Shown here one piece after another: positions 17,601 to 25,760 of a stretch of 34,716 nt of DNA. The stretch is from contig SBBO01000002.1 in assembly GCA_005239675.1 (NCBI GenBank), positions 1 through 34,716 on the forward strand, given 5' to 3'. The notes under the pieces are model-generated. The model searched no databases and was not told the origin of the DNA. It saw only the letters and a list, made by a program, of their open reading frames with translations. The DNA comes from Planctomycetales bacterium (lineage in GTDB: Bacteria; Omnitrophota; Gorgyraeia; Zapsychrales; Zapsychraceae). The position numbers and the translations under genes are program-made. Each line of letters opens with the position of its first letter. Position 1 is the stretch's first letter.

Positions 17601-17802
17601 TTATCTGCGCTCCATGGGCGCAACCCGCATTGAGAAATCGACGCTTGATATTACCAAATACGATAATGTGGTTGGCAAGCGTGAGCGTGATGAGTTCGGC
17701 CGTATCGTTGATACAGTAGGGACAATGCCCGCTCAACAAGCACACCCCTCCTCGATGAGTCTTAGCAAGGAACATAAAGAAGATTGTGAGGCCTGTCAAT
17801 AA
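14632..17802 (+). CDS. nrdA: Class I ribonucleotide reductase, alpha subunit
   Basis: Reduces ribonucleoside diphosphates to deoxy forms using a radical generated in NrdB. At 1056 residues it is much longer than E. coli NrdA (761), because the N-terminus carries three ATP-cone domains: about 12-110, 122-215 and 240-328, the third being the one equivalent to the E. coli cone. The catalytic core has [10 protein letters not shown], an active-site Cys in SSCFL, NLCTE (Asn, Cys, Glu), [11 protein letters not shown] and the Tyr-Tyr radical pair in TTYYLRS. The C-terminal thioredoxin-exchange pair is Cys1052/Cys1055. Three cones resemble chlamydial NrdA. nrdB follows, 13 bp after the stop. Confidence 0.97.
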   Translation: MVHEKITADFEIKVQKRNGQIVAFNELRVKKAIGNAFKEQTGLPREVELSIEMARDVEKIACDVFVVLKERLHDQPYVTVEEIQDEVIRQLYEQGFPETAQLYANYRKQHANRRALFELYSTTKRDGKVVSFKSDKITLAIAKALRAHNHGILTEALLERARQISAGVIADIRSQWPEGRCLNIEEIQDFVEKNLMKAGYNDIAYRYIAYREERAKVRRTKQESHRGLEVSYEWIKDIRHKTKDGQQVPLPLDEIRFQIELCSQGLGQVSIEDIFKETAKNYFNDMTAEEIMTAQIMAARSFIEKEPQYTFAAARLLLLKLYAEAIGRPVSFDGMKMEYATYFVSYIHKAVELELLSSDLLQFDLKLLGHHLKHKRDFLFHYMGLQTLYDRYFLHWEKRRMELPQIFWMRVAMGLAKQEGAKKNEKAMEFYDVLSTFRFTCSTPTLFNSGTRHSQLSSCFLTTIEDDLTHIFKCVQDDAMLSKWSGGLGNDWTNVRALGARIKGTNGRSQGVIPFMKVANDTALAVNQGGKRQGAMCAYLEVWHMDIEDFLELRKNTGDERRRTHDMHTAVWIPDLFMKRVKENGDWALFSPDEVPNLHHIYGREFERWYSEYEQRACEGKMKQYKIVSALQLWRKMLNMLFETGHPWITWKDPSNIRSPQDHVGVVHSSNLCTEILLNTSKYETAVCNLGSINLATHTTPQGLDYTKLKETIHTAVRMLDSVIDINFYPTTEAQIANQRHRPIGLGLMGFQDALFIRNISYASQEAMEFADETMEAISYYAISASIALAKERGPYSTYRGSKWDRGLLPIDTLALLEQERGGYLTVDRSCRMDWTPIRQELKQHGIRNSLVMAIAPTATIGNIIGVTASIEPIYKNIFVKSNLSGEFTVVNEFLVEDLKKLGLWDEEMINDLKYFDGSVQEIGRIPTELKRKYATAFEIEYEWLIEAASRRQKWIDMGQSLNLYQAKPSGKKVSDMYMFAWEKGLKTTYYLRSMGATRIEKSTLDITKYDNVVGKRERDEFGRIVDTVGTMPAQQAHPSSMSLSKEHKEDCEACQ

Positions 17803-17815
17803 GAGAGGAAGTTGT

Positions 17816-18880
17816 ATGTCTACGAACTGTTCATCCAGACAATCGATGCAGCAAATGACCCGAGAGCGGATCACGCTCGAGAACAAAAGAATTATTAACA
17901 ACGACCGCACCGTCGACTGCAATCAGCTGGTCCCCATCAAATACAAATGGGCTTGGCATTATTATCTGGATGGCTGTGCGAATAACTGGATGCCGACGGA
18001 GGTTTCCATGCAGCGTGATATCGAGCAATGGAAGGACCCTAAGGCATTTACCTCTCAAGAACGCCACGTTATCAAACGTGTTTTAGGATTTTTTGCAACA
18101 GCGGAGTCATTGGTCGGTAACAACCTCGTCTTGGCGGTGTACCGTTGCGTGGATAATCCTGAGTGCCGGCAGTATTTGTTGCGCCAGGCCTTTGAAGAGG
18201 CCGTTCATATCCATACGTTTCAGTACATCGTGCAGTCGCTTTCCCTCGATGAAGGCGAGATGTTCAATATGTATCGTGAGGTCGAGGCGATTTACAAAAA
18301 AGATGAGCACGCGATGAGCTGTACCGCAGGGGTCCTTGATCCAAGCTTAGATACCAAGACACCCCAAGGCCTACAGACATTGCTCAAGAATTTGATTGGA
18401 CTCTATGTCATTACCGAAGGGATCTTTTTCTATGGCGGGTTTGTCACTATGCTCTCGTTTGGCCGACAGAACCGCCTCCCCGGCACCTGCGAACAGATCC
18501 AATATATCCTGCGCGATGAAAGCATCCACATGAATTTCGGGATTGAGTTGGTGAACACGATCGTTGATGAAAATCCAAAAGTTTGGACAGAAGATTTTAA
18601 AGCAGAGATGACTAATTTTATCAAGCGTGCTGTCAAGCTCGAACTGGATTACATCCGCGACTGTCTTCCCGACGGCATCTTAGGCCTTAACCACAATCTC
18701 CTGCAGGACTATGTGCAGTACTTGGCCGACCGGCGTTTTGAGAGGCTGCGTTTACCTCAGCAATACCATTCCGGCAATCCATTTCCCTGGATGAGTGAAG
18801 TGATTGATCTTAAGAAAGAAAAGAATTTTTTTGAAACCCGCGTGACCGAATATCAAACCGGTGGCGCCTTAGAATGGTGA
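17816..18880 (+). CDS. nrdB: Class Ic ribonucleotide reductase, beta subunit (Mn/Fe type)
   Basis: Generates the oxidant for NrdA. The 354-residue protein closely follows Chlamydia NrdB ([44 protein letters not shown]). Metal ligands include Glu97 (Asp in E. coli), Glu128 and His131. At the position of the E. coli radical Tyr122 there is Phe135 (VHIHTF). Phe plus the Asp-to-Glu change are the hallmarks of class Ic enzymes, which use a Mn(IV)/Fe(III) cofactor and no tyrosyl radical. The start at 17816 has a GAGAGGAAG ribosome-binding site; the frame extends to 17786 inside nrdA. The stop codon lies inside a 16-bp hairpin. Confidence 0.96.
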   Translation: MSTNCSSRQSMQQMTRERITLENKRIINNDRTVDCNQLVPIKYKWAWHYYLDGCANNWMPTEVSMQRDIEQWKDPKAFTSQERHVIKRVLGFFATAESLVGNNLVLAVYRCVDNPECRQYLLRQAFEEAVHIHTFQYIVQSLSLDEGEMFNMYREVEAIYKKDEHAMSCTAGVLDPSLDTKTPQGLQTLLKNLIGLYVITEGIFFYGGFVTMLSFGRQNRLPGTCEQIQYILRDESIHMNFGIELVNTIVDENPKVWTEDFKAEMTNFIKRAVKLELDYIRDCLPDGILGLNHNLLQDYVQYLADRRFERLRLPQQYHSGNPFPWMSEVIDLKKEKNFFETRVTEYQTGGALEW

Positions 18881-18911
18881 TTTGTTCTGCCAGAAGGCAG
18901 AACAAATCACC
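18876..18911 (+). repeat. Perfect 16-bp inverted repeat at the nrdB stop codon
   Basis: GGTGATTTGTTCTGCC, an AGAA loop, then the exact reverse complement. The nrdB TGA stop (18878-18880) lies in the left arm. No T tract follows, so it is not a canonical terminator; RNA 3'-end protection or factor-assisted termination are options. The loop is a GNRA-like tetraloop shifted by one base (AGAA). Confidence 0.85.
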
Positions 18912-18939
18912 CTAAGCGTCGTATTAAATTTATTAGATT

Positions 18940-19377
18940 ATGCCCTGTTCCGATAGCTCTTCTAGTATTGCGATTCGTTTGGACCACGAAGAGAGGTTTC
19001 TGTCCTTCGATTTTGCCAAGATTACCTGTGGCAGGGAGATTACAGCGACAACAGGGTACGATAAGTATTGTGTGGGCAAGACTCTCCAGGAGTTGATTGC
19101 GCTTCCTTACGCCAAGGTCGTCAGTGATTTGAAAAGTGAGGATGAAGAAACACGTTTTATTTTGTACCTAGAGTGGGATGCGTTGCGTTCGGCGATCGCC
19201 CAATATCTGGGGATAGAAGATAACGACATTGACGCGAACCGCTGCCATATTTCAGGGATTAGCTACGATATTGAGGGTCTCGAGATCGCGATGGTGATCT
19301 TGCCACCAAAAGAATTGCCGAAGATTTTACCGTGCAGTTTAGCAAACAGTGATGAGAAAGAATCTGCAACCATTTAA
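18940..19377 (+). CDS. Hypothetical protein with degenerate NifU/IscU-like pattern
   Basis: A 145-residue soluble protein I do not recognise as a defined family. The central part resembles the Fe-S scaffold fold of IscU/NifU: ITCGREITATTGY aligns with the second-Cys region GCGSAIASS of IscU, GKTLQELIAL with GKSLDEAEAI, and the helix WDALRSAIAQYLG with AEDAIKAAIADY. Only the middle scaffold Cys is kept; the last one is replaced by a hydrophobic residue and the first is not evident. It is thus probably not a cluster scaffold in the usual sense, and may be a regulator or assembly helper. It lies 59 bp after nrdB, whose product needs metal loading; a link is only inferred. No ribosome-binding site is seen. 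Confidence 0.6.
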   Translation: MPCSDSSSSIAIRLDHEERFLSFDFAKITCGREITATTGYDKYCVGKTLQELIALPYAKVVSDLKSEDEETRFILYLEWDALRSAIAQYLGIEDNDIDANRCHISGISYDIEGLEIAMVILPPKELPKILPCSLANSDEKESATI

Positions 19378-19402
19378 GGGGTCGACTTCCCACCGACTAT
19401 TG

Positions 19403-19918
19403 TTACGTTGCCTCTTTGCCCTTTGCCATCACCAGTTTGCCGGAACGAACCATTTCGACAATCCCAAATTTTTTTAGTTTCTCTTCCAGGGCATCCAATT
19501 CTTCAGTCGTGCCGGTCTGGCCGATAATGAGGGCACCGTTGCTGTCATCAAGGATATGCGCGTGGGGTTTGACCAACTTGCGGATGACAGATCTTTGCGA
19601 GGGAGAGCCACCCTTAACTTTAAGCAACATATATTCCCTGTCAATGGCATCTTGGCGGGTATGCTCGCCGCAGTGAATAACATCAATTAATTTGGCGGTT
19701 TGTTTGATGATTTGGTCGAGCGTCTCTGGATTGCCAGAGGCAGTAATGGTCATACGTGAGAACTTAGGGTTTACACTAGGGGAAACGACCAGCGCGTCAA
19801 TATTAAATCCACGTCGGGCAAATACCTGCGTGCAACGGACCAACACCCCAGGTTTATTGGCAACGAGCATGCTGATGGTGTGCATATCTTTACGTTGTTG
19901 AATGGTTCCTTGGCTCAT
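19403..19918 (-). CDS. ilvN: Acetolactate synthase regulatory (small) subunit
   Basis: The regulatory subunit of acetohydroxyacid synthase, which mediates valine feedback on the first common step of valine, leucine and isoleucine synthesis. The 171-residue protein has an N-terminal ACT domain (MHTISMLVANKPGVLVRCTQVFARRG, about 12-37, to residue 85) and the C-terminal domain with SRMTITASG, REYMLLKVKG and MVRSGKLVMAKG. Its length is the long form (IvH-like) rather than the ~95-residue IlvN of E. coli. It is 6 bp after ilvB and ends convergently with the NifU-like gene. Confidence 0.96.
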   Translation of the reverse strand: MSQGTIQQRKDMHTISMLVANKPGVLVRCTQVFARRGFNIDALVVSPSVNPKFSRMTITASGNPETLDQIIKQTAKLIDVIHCGEHTRQDAIDREYMLLKVKGGSPSQRSVIRKLVKPHAHILDDSNGALIIGQTGTTEELDALEEKLKKFGIVEMVRSGKLVMAKGKEAT

Positions 19919-19924
19919 TGTCTT

Positions 19925-21667
19925 TTATGTACTTCCCGTCGGTTTCTCTAGTTTCTTATCCTTGCTGGGTGGTTCAATAATCATTTCATAAGCGGACTTA
20001 CCTGCCGGGATCATTGGAAACACGTTATCTTCCTTGATGACTTCCGCGTGAATCACCACCGGGCCGTTAAATTCGATTGCCTCTTTTAATTTTGCGTGAC
20101 ATTCTTGGACATCGCCGATGTGAATGCCCTTGATCTTGTAGGCTTCGGCAAGTTTTACGAAATCAGGGTTGCCTTCCAAATCCACCCCTGAAAGGCGGTT
20201 GTCGAAAAAGAGTTCCTGCCACTGGCGCACCATACCTAAATATTTATTGTCAATGATGAGCACCTTGACGGGAAGTTTGTTATTGTAGACGGTTGACAAT
20301 TCGTAAAAGGTCATTTGAAATCCACCGTCACCCACGACCGCAATAACCAGGTCCTTTGGTCGCCCGAACTGGGCACCGATAGCGGCGGGAAATCCGAATC
20401 CCATGGTGCCTGCCCCGCCTGAAGAAAGCCAGTTCTGGCCCTTGATGCTTAAGTTAAATTGTGCCGACCACATCTGGTGCTGGCCGACATCGGTTGTGAT
20501 GATCGCATTGCCCTGAGTGATTTCTTGCAGTGCGTGCAATACATATTGTGCCGTGAGGCCCCCTTCTTGGGTGAACTTTAAGGGGTATTGCTGACGGTAA
20601 CCGTCTAATTCTTTGAGCCAGTCTCGGGTGTCGCAGGGCTTGACATATTTAATTAATTCTTCAACAATGAAACGCGCGTCACCTACACAGCTGGCATCTG
20701 GTTGGATGATCTTTCCCATTTCTGCTGGGTCAATGTCGATGTGAATCTTTTTGGCACCGATGCAGAATTTTTGCGGGTTGCCGTTGATGCGGTCGTCCCA
20801 GCGCGAGCCAATCGAACAGATCAAATCGCAGCGGGTGAGCGCCTTGTTGGCGTAGGCAGTCCCGTGCATGCCTAGCATTCCCAAAGACAGCGGATCTGTC
20901 TCGGGGAATTCGCCTTTGCCCAACAAGGTATTGGTCACCGGGCTATTGAGTTTATAGGCTAGTCTTTTGATGGCGTTACCAGCCCGCGATAAGACAGCCC
21001 CATGGCCGATGAGAAGCAGCGGTCGTTTCGATTCAGTAAATAGTTTGGCAATTTTTTTGATATCTGACAAACGCCCTTTCCCGGAGACCTTATATCCGGG
21101 AAGGTCCATGTCTGGATCTAAGGTGCTGCCGATAAAAGATCCAGAGGTTACATCCTTGGGCAGATCGATCAGTACGGGGCCGGGACGGCCTGTATTGGTG
21201 ATATAAAAGGCCTCCTTGACAACACGGGGGATGTCGTTGGTGTTTCTAACTAAATAGCTGTGTTTTACAATCGGCATGGTGATGCCGAAGATATCTGCCT
21301 CTTGGAAGGCGTCTTTGCCCAGCATGGGACTGATGGTCTGTCCAGTGAGAACGATCATAGGGACAGAATCCATGTGCGCGGTCATGATGCCAGTCACGGT
21401 ATTAGTTGCCCCCGGGCCACTGGTAACCAAGACTACCCCAGGCCTGCCTGTTGCGCGGGCATAGCCGTCGGCAATATGGGTGGCACCCTGTTCGTGGCGC
21501 ACTAAAATAAGTTTGATCTTGGAGCCGACCAGGGCGTCAAAGATAGGAATGGCCGCGCCACCGGAAAGCCCCCAGATGTATTCCACCCCGAAGTTTTCCA
21601 GGCATTGAATGAGAGCCTCGGCCCCGTTTATTGGTTTTTTGGATTTTATCTTTGGCGTAGATGACAT
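19925..21667 (-). CDS. ilvB: Acetolactate synthase catalytic (large) subunit
   Basis: A thiamine-diphosphate and FAD enzyme that joins pyruvate with pyruvate or 2-ketobutyrate. The 580-residue protein has the catalytic Glu in RHEQGATHIADGYARATG, the SGPGATN loop, the FAD-binding central domain and the ThDP motif GDGGFQMT... through IIDNKYLGMVRQWQ. The chosen start (MSSTPKIK) is 13 codons inside the longest frame; it lies 3 nt after the transcription start predicted from the promoter, and the excluded 13 residues overlap that promoter. It forms an operon with ilvN. Confidence 0.96.
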   Translation of the reverse strand: MSSTPKIKSKKPINGAEALIQCLENFGVEYIWGLSGGAAIPIFDALVGSKIKLILVRHEQGATHIADGYARATGRPGVVLVTSGPGATNTVTGIMTAHMDSVPMIVLTGQTISPMLGKDAFQEADIFGITMPIVKHSYLVRNTNDIPRVVKEAFYITNTGRPGPVLIDLPKDVTSGSFIGSTLDPDMDLPGYKVSGKGRLSDIKKIAKLFTESKRPLLLIGHGAVLSRAGNAIKRLAYKLNSPVTNTLLGKGEFPETDPLSLGMLGMHGTAYANKALTRCDLICSIGSRWDDRINGNPQKFCIGAKKIHIDIDPAEMGKIIQPDASCVGDARFIVEELIKYVKPCDTRDWLKELDGYRQQYPLKFTQEGGLTAQYVLHALQEITQGNAIITTDVGQHQMWSAQFNLSIKGQNWLSSGGAGTMGFGFPAAIGAQFGRPKDLVIAVVGDGGFQMTFYELSTVYNNKLPVKVLIIDNKYLGMVRQWQELFFDNRLSGVDLEGNPDFVKLAEAYKIKGIHIGDVQECHAKLKEAIEFNGPVVIHAEVIKEDNVFPMIPAGKSAYEMIIEPPSKDKKLEKPTGST

Positions 21668-21676
21668 AGAGGCAAC

Positions 21677-21706
21677 ATAGTAACACGATAATGTCGTCAA
21701 AATCAA
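21677..21706 (-). promoter_or_regulatory. Promoter of ilvBN
   Basis: On the minus strand TTGATT (21706-21701), an 18-bp spacer and TACTAT (21682-21677). The predicted start near 21670 is 3 nt before the ATG at 21667, another leaderless configuration. It is divergent from the promoter of the PP-loop gene. Confidence 0.62.
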
Positions 21707-21733
21707 GTTAAATTCAATCTTGAACTTATCGCC

Positions 21734-21762
21734 TTGAATTTATCACTAAAAAAAGTTAAAAT
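21734..21762 (+). promoter_or_regulatory. Promoter of the PP-loop/mrp operon
   Basis: TTGAAT (21734-21739), a 17-bp spacer and TAAAAT (21757-21762). The predicted start near 21769 leaves a leader of about 20 nt before the ATG at 21790, with no clear ribosome-binding site. Confidence 0.6.
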
Positions 21763-21789
21763 AGCCGCGATAGGTTTTAATTAAACAGT

Positions 21790-22821
21790 ATGGAAGATCC
21801 CAATCCCATGATCGCTGAAGTTGTTTCTAAGAAAGTTAAGGCCGTCGGTCTTATCTCCGGAGGTTTGGACAGTATTGTAGCCGCTAAGATCATTAAAGAT
21901 TTAGATGTGGAGGTTTGTGGGGTCTATTTTGCTATGCCCTGGGGTTGCTGTGACAAGACCAAGGCTATTGAGGCCGCCATGACCATAGGTATTTCGTTTA
22001 TTGTGTTGCAGCTCGATGAGCGATATCTGGAGGTCGTTCGCAGCCCTCAGCATGGTCGCGGGGTTGCGCTCAACCCATGCGTCGATTGTCGGATTCATAT
22101 GTTTTCCCGTGCCGGGCAGTATATGCGCCATATCGGAGCAGATTTTGTATTTACCGGTGAAGTCCTGGGACAACGGCCAATGTCCCAGATGCGTCATAGC
22201 ATGAAAAAAATCGAGCAGGGGGCGAATTTGGAAGGTCGACTGCTGCGGCCTTTGTCCGCGCACCTTCTAGAACCAACGGTTCCAGAACAGGAAGGGCTCA
22301 TTGACCGCAGTCGTCTGTTGGGACTAAGCGGGCGTTCCCGCAAGGAGCAGATTGATTTAGCCAAGCAATTGCACCTGACGACATATAATCAACCCGCCGG
22401 TGGGTGTCTTTTGACTGACGACCACTTCGCGCGACGCATGCAGGATACACTCGACCACGGCTACCGTAACTTTCGCGAGACCATCGCCCTTAAATGGGGA
22501 CGGCATTTTCGTTTGACACCGGAGTTTAAGGCGGTCCTCGGTCGCGATGCAGAGGAAAATGAATCCTTGGTGAGCCATGCCCACCGCGATGATTACATCA
22601 TGCAATTGCGTGATCATCCGGGGGGCATATTGATTTTAAAAGGTCACAATCCTTCTTCCGAGATCCTAGCGACCGCGGGTGGCCTGATTCAGAAATTTTC
22701 TCGTTACAAAGAGCAGCCACCGCATGAAGTCAACTATTGGCCATGCCATGACAAAAATGATATCCGCTGCATCCTCGCAAGACCTCTGGACGATGCTGAA
22801 ATAGAGAGGGTGCGTCTTTAA
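21790..22821 (+). CDS. PP-loop thiouridylase-like protein with C-terminal NFACT-R domain
   Basis: A 343-residue fusion. The N-terminal half is a PP-loop ATPase with SGGLDS (23-28) and a CVDC pair (Cys97, Cys100), as in ThiI/MnmA-like enzymes that adenylate a tRNA base and insert sulfur. The C-terminal ~110 residues (about 225-335) carry the NFACT-R-like signature VLGRDAEENESLV, DDYIMQLRDHPGG and PSSEILATAGGLIQKFSRY. NFACT-R domains occur in ribosome-quality-control proteins and have been described fused to PP-loop thiouridine synthases. The protein lacks a THUMP domain. It is probably a tRNA or rRNA thiolation enzyme; the target is unknown. The Mrp-like gene follows after 2 bp. A start at the ATG of Met7 is possible. 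Confidence 0.75.
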   Translation: MEDPNPMIAEVVSKKVKAVGLISGGLDSIVAAKIIKDLDVEVCGVYFAMPWGCCDKTKAIEAAMTIGISFIVLQLDERYLEVVRSPQHGRGVALNPCVDCRIHMFSRAGQYMRHIGADFVFTGEVLGQRPMSQMRHSMKKIEQGANLEGRLLRPLSAHLLEPTVPEQEGLIDRSRLLGLSGRSRKEQIDLAKQLHLTTYNQPAGGCLLTDDHFARRMQDTLDHGYRNFRETIALKWGRHFRLTPEFKAVLGRDAEENESLVSHAHRDDYIMQLRDHPGGILILKGHNPSSEILATAGGLIQKFSRYKEQPPHEVNYWPCHDKNDIRCILARPLDDAEIERVRL

Positions 22822-22823
22822 TC

Positions 22824-23894
22824 ATGCCTGAACAAGAAAGTACGCTAGAAAACGTCCAACGCATTATCGCCGTCTCTTCCTGCAAGGGAGGGGTTGGTAA
22901 ATCAACGGTTGCGGCGTATTTGGCGAGGGCGCTGGCGAACCGTCCGCTGAGGGTAGGGCTCCTCGATAGCGACCTTTATGGTCCATCGATCCCAACATTA
23001 TTTAATCTGCTTCACGCACCTGTTACGCTTAATGCCAATAAATTATTTGTGCCTATCGAACAAGAAGGGCTTAAGCTCATGAGCCTTGGTTTTGTCTTGG
23101 GCGATAACCCAGCGGTCATGCGCGGGCCGATGGTGACCAATTACATCCACAGGATCTTACATCAAACCGACTGGGGAGAGCTGGATTATCTCTTGATTGA
23201 TATGCCGCCAGGGACAGGGGATATCCAGTTGACGCTGACCCAGTCGGCACGCCTGAACGGTGCTGTCATCGTCACCACACCGCACACATTATCTTTAATT
23301 GATGTTGCGCGTGGGATTTTGATGTTCGAGAAAGTCAATGTCCCCATTCTTGGCGTGGTGGAAAATATGGCGTATTTTGTATGCGATGATTGTGGTAAGC
23401 ACCACGATATCTTCGGTTCTTATGCGAGTCGGTCTTTAGAGGGACGTTTTGGTATTGAGACCTTGGCCCAATGGCCGCTTATGTCCTCATTAATCCAACC
23501 GATTGACCAAACAGTGGCTAGATCGATATTGATTCAAGAGACCGCTGATCGGTTGGTCACGGTATTGGAGAAAAAGAGTCTTGCGCAACCAGAGATTCCG
23601 GTGACGACCTTTGACGCCGCGTATGTGATCCTTAGCTGGACTGATGGAAGGCAAGTGCGCGTTAGTAATCGCGACTTACGTTTAAGTTGTTCCTGTGCCT
23701 TATGCCTGGAGGATGCTCGTTCTAAAAAGACTTTGCAAGAAAGAAAAATACGCCCTGACATCGCACCCCGCCTTATTACCCCGTTGGGCAATTACGCGGT
23801 CAATATCACTTGGAACGACGGTCACTCCTCAGGGATTTATCCGTACCAGAACATTATTGAAGAGGCAAAAAAATGGGCAAGAGGTAAGGAGTAG
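22824..23894 (+). CDS. mrp: Mrp/NBP35-type Fe-S carrier ATPase fused to DUF971
   Basis: A deviant Walker P-loop ATPase that carries or transfers Fe-S clusters. It shows CKGGVGKST (20-28), DSDLYGPSIP, RGPMV, DMPPGTGD and a CDDC pair (FVCDDCGKHHDIFG) that can hold a cluster between two subunits. After residue ~255 a DUF971 (gamma-butyrobetaine hydroxylase N-terminal-like) domain follows, with LSWTDGRQVRVSNRDLRLSCSCALC and INWNDGHSSGIYPY-like sequence. Such fusions occur in several phyla and may guide client choice. Being 2 bp after the PP-loop gene, it may supply a cluster to that thiolation enzyme. Length is 356 residues. Confidence 0.93.
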   Translation: MPEQESTLENVQRIIAVSSCKGGVGKSTVAAYLARALANRPLRVGLLDSDLYGPSIPTLFNLLHAPVTLNANKLFVPIEQEGLKLMSLGFVLGDNPAVMRGPMVTNYIHRILHQTDWGELDYLLIDMPPGTGDIQLTLTQSARLNGAVIVTTPHTLSLIDVARGILMFEKVNVPILGVVENMAYFVCDDCGKHHDIFGSYASRSLEGRFGIETLAQWPLMSSLIQPIDQTVARSILIQETADRLVTVLEKKSLAQPEIPVTTFDAAYVILSWTDGRQVRVSNRDLRLSCSCALCLEDARSKKTLQERKIRPDIAPRLITPLGNYAVNITWNDGHSSGIYPYQNIIEEAKKWARGKE

Positions 23895-23916
23895 TCCTTA
23901 ACCATTCATCTTGCTA

Positions 23917-24225
23917 TTAGCCCAGTATCTTCTTTAATTCTCCATTTTCATCCAATTCCGTTATGATGTCACAGCCGCCGATGAATTCGCCATTGACATA
24001 AAGCTGGGGGATGGTGGGCCAGTCGGCGTATTCTTTGATCCCCTGTCGGATTGTTTCATCTTCCAGTACATTGCAGGATTTAAAGGGGGCGTGGTATTTG
24101 CGCAGGATATCGACTGTCCGAGCCGAGAAACCACACTGCGGGGCATCCGGCGTCCCCTTCATGTAGAGCATTATCTTGTTGCCCTTGATATCTTTTTCTA
24201 TTATTTGACGAATAGTTTCGTCCAT
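23917..24225 (-). CDS. grxD: Monothiol glutaredoxin, CGFS type (Grx4)
   Basis: Binds a [2Fe-2S] cluster with glutathione as a dimer or with a BolA partner, and passes it to apoproteins. The 102-residue sequence has Lys23 (KGTPDAPQCGFS), active Cys31, the WPTIPQLYVNGEFIGGCDI segment that binds glutathione, and the ELDENGELKKIL tail, all standard for Grx4. It is the last gene of the glutathione operon, 24 bp after bolA, with an AAAGGAGA ribosome-binding site. Its direct linkage to bolA supports the heterodimer role. Confidence 0.97.
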   Translation of the reverse strand: MDETIRQIIEKDIKGNKIMLYMKGTPDAPQCGFSARTVDILRKYHAPFKSCNVLEDETIRQGIKEYADWPTIPQLYVNGEFIGGCDIITELDENGELKKILG

Positions 24226-24249
24226 CGCGTTTCTCCTTTCACTCTATAA

Positions 24250-24513
24250 CTATAATAAGGGGTACTGATCTTTTATTTGTTCCCATTTTTGTGGCGTGAA
24301 TGTCTTTAGCCCTAGCGCGTGCATGCTGCCGGCAAAGGCCGATTCCAGAGGCTTGGTGACCATTTGGTGTTGTTTGATCAAAGGAATCCCTTCAAATGCC
24401 GGGCTGATCACGATCGCCTCCAGGTGTCGACCGTCACCCATAGGGTCCAGTACATGGGCCGTTGCCTGGGGGATGGCGCGCTCAATAATCTTTTGGATGT
24501 CTTGGGGTATCAT
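24250..24513 (-). CDS. bolA: BolA family protein (IbaG/YrbA-like)
   Basis: A small (87 residues) class II KH-like protein that pairs with CGFS glutaredoxins to hold a [2Fe-2S] cluster. It has DPMGDGRHLEAIVISPAFEG, the conserved QHQMV and the invariant His in MHALGLKTFTP. The HLEAIV form with PMGDG is the IbaG/BolA2 branch rather than stress-morphogen BolA1. The ATG at 24513 has a GAGG ribosome-binding site 5 nt upstream; a GTG at 24534 overlapping the previous stop is less likely. It lies between the two glutaredoxin genes. Confidence 0.93.
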   Translation of the reverse strand: MIPQDIQKIIERAIPQATAHVLDPMGDGRHLEAIVISPAFEGIPLIKQHQMVTKPLESAFAGSMHALGLKTFTPQKWEQIKDQYPLL

Positions 24514-24533
24514 GATGCCCTCGTAGAATATCA

Positions 24534-24791
24534 CTATTTGCCCGGTGGTGTCGCGCCTTTGTAGTTATCTCTTAACCACTTAATGATATCATCCGACTCG
24601 TACATCGCCTTGCCATCGATGACCAGGCACGGCACCTGCGGCTTACCACCAATCTTGATTAATTCCTCACGCACGGCTGGGCTTTGGTCGTTATTTTTAA
24701 GCGGAATGGCAATGCCACTATGTTCCATAAAGGTTAGGACCTTCTGGCAGTAGGGGCACGACGGTTTGTAGTAGAGTTTTAACCCAGACAT
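24534..24791 (-). CDS. grxC: Dithiol glutaredoxin
   Basis: A classical glutathione-dependent oxidoreductase that reduces protein disulfides and mixed disulfides. The 85-residue protein has the active site CPYC (Cys12, Cys15), the cis-Pro segment PQVPCLVIDG, and the glutathione-binding YESDDIIKWL region. A Cys directly after the cis-Pro is less common. It follows gshB by 6 bp, so the enzyme and its substrate are made together. The gene symbol denotes the class only. Confidence 0.92.
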   Translation of the reverse strand: MSGLKLYYKPSCPYCQKVLTFMEHSGIAIPLKNNDQSPAVREELIKIGGKPQVPCLVIDGKAMYESDDIIKWLRDNYKGATPPGK

Positions 24792-24797
24792 AATATT

Positions 24798-25760
24798 TTA
24801 TTCTATCATAGGACGAGATTTTGATTGGTCAACCAAATTCTGAACGAAATCAAGGATCTCCTCTTCCCCGTGCCTATTGTTCAAGGCGTTTATTTCCTGC
24901 AGCCCGGTGGGGGATGTGACATTGACCTCAATGAGATACCCTCCCATGATATCGATTCCAACGAGATATAGTCCTAAATTTTGCAGGTACGGCTTTAAAA
25001 CGGCGATGATCTCGTCATCGCGTGAGGTGATTTTTGTTCTTAAGGGTCTTCCTCCGGCAAAGAAATTATTACGGTGATCATCTGCAGCGTGCATTCGTAG
25101 TACGGCCCCCAACGGTTCACCATTAAGCAAGAGAATCCGTTTGTCGCCCTGACTGGATTCAGGGACAAATTTCTGTAGGACGATATCTTTTTGCCAGTTG
25201 TTAGATAATGTCTCTAAGGCAACTTTAGCGTTCGCTCCAGCATGCTGGATATGAAAAACGGATTGTCCACCAAATCCGCTGGTTGGTTTCGCGATGATAT
25301 CTTTTTCTTTTTCCAGGAAATCCATCAGGTCTTTGCGGTTGCGCCCCACCAGCGTTGGAGGGATAAGGGAGGTAAATTGGGTCACCCATATCTTTTCATT
25401 GACGGCGCGGATCCCTGCAGGGCGGTTGATAACCGGAATATGCCTTGGCAGAAGATCCAGCAACCACATATTAAGAAGATATTGTTCATCAAAAGGTGGG
25501 TCGCTACGCACAAAGACACAATCGACATCACCTTGCGTAAGGACCACGGTCTTGTGTTTTATGAAGGGGCTTTCGGCAACCGGCTGCGGGGTCACTCTGA
25601 GCGCATGGAAATGCAAGGTGTCCTTAATCCGTGTTATTCCACCATCAGGCAAGAAAAAGACCTGGTGCCCCCGTCGGTGGGCGCCAAGCATCAGGATAAA
25701 GGAGGTGTCCTTCTCCATGATGACGGTGTCCAGCGGATCCATGAGGAACACACAATTCAT
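24798..25760 (-). CDS. gshB: Glutathione synthetase
   Basis: Adds glycine to gamma-glutamylcysteine using ATP. It is a 320-residue ATP-grasp enzyme of the proteobacterial/cyanobacterial type, with MDPLDTVIMEKDTSFILM at the start (cf. E. coli MDP...KDSSFAM), VFVRSDPPFDEQYL, AKPTSGFGGQSV, and the metal-binding end LIEVNVTSPTGLQEI. Its ATG overlaps the gshA stop by 4 nt. Together with gshA it gives full glutathione synthesis, which is patchy outside Proteobacteria and Cyanobacteria. Confidence 0.96.
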   Translation of the reverse strand: MNCVFLMDPLDTVIMEKDTSFILMLGAHRRGHQVFFLPDGGITRIKDTLHFHALRVTPQPVAESPFIKHKTVVLTQGDVDCVFVRSDPPFDEQYLLNMWLLDLLPRHIPVINRPAGIRAVNEKIWVTQFTSLIPPTLVGRNRKDLMDFLEKEKDIIAKPTSGFGGQSVFHIQHAGANAKVALETLSNNWQKDIVLQKFVPESSQGDKRILLLNGEPLGAVLRMHAADDHRNNFFAGGRPLRTKITSRDDEIIAVLKPYLQNLGLYLVGIDIMGGYLIEVNVTSPTGLQEINALNNRHGEEEILDFVQNLVDQSKSRPMIE

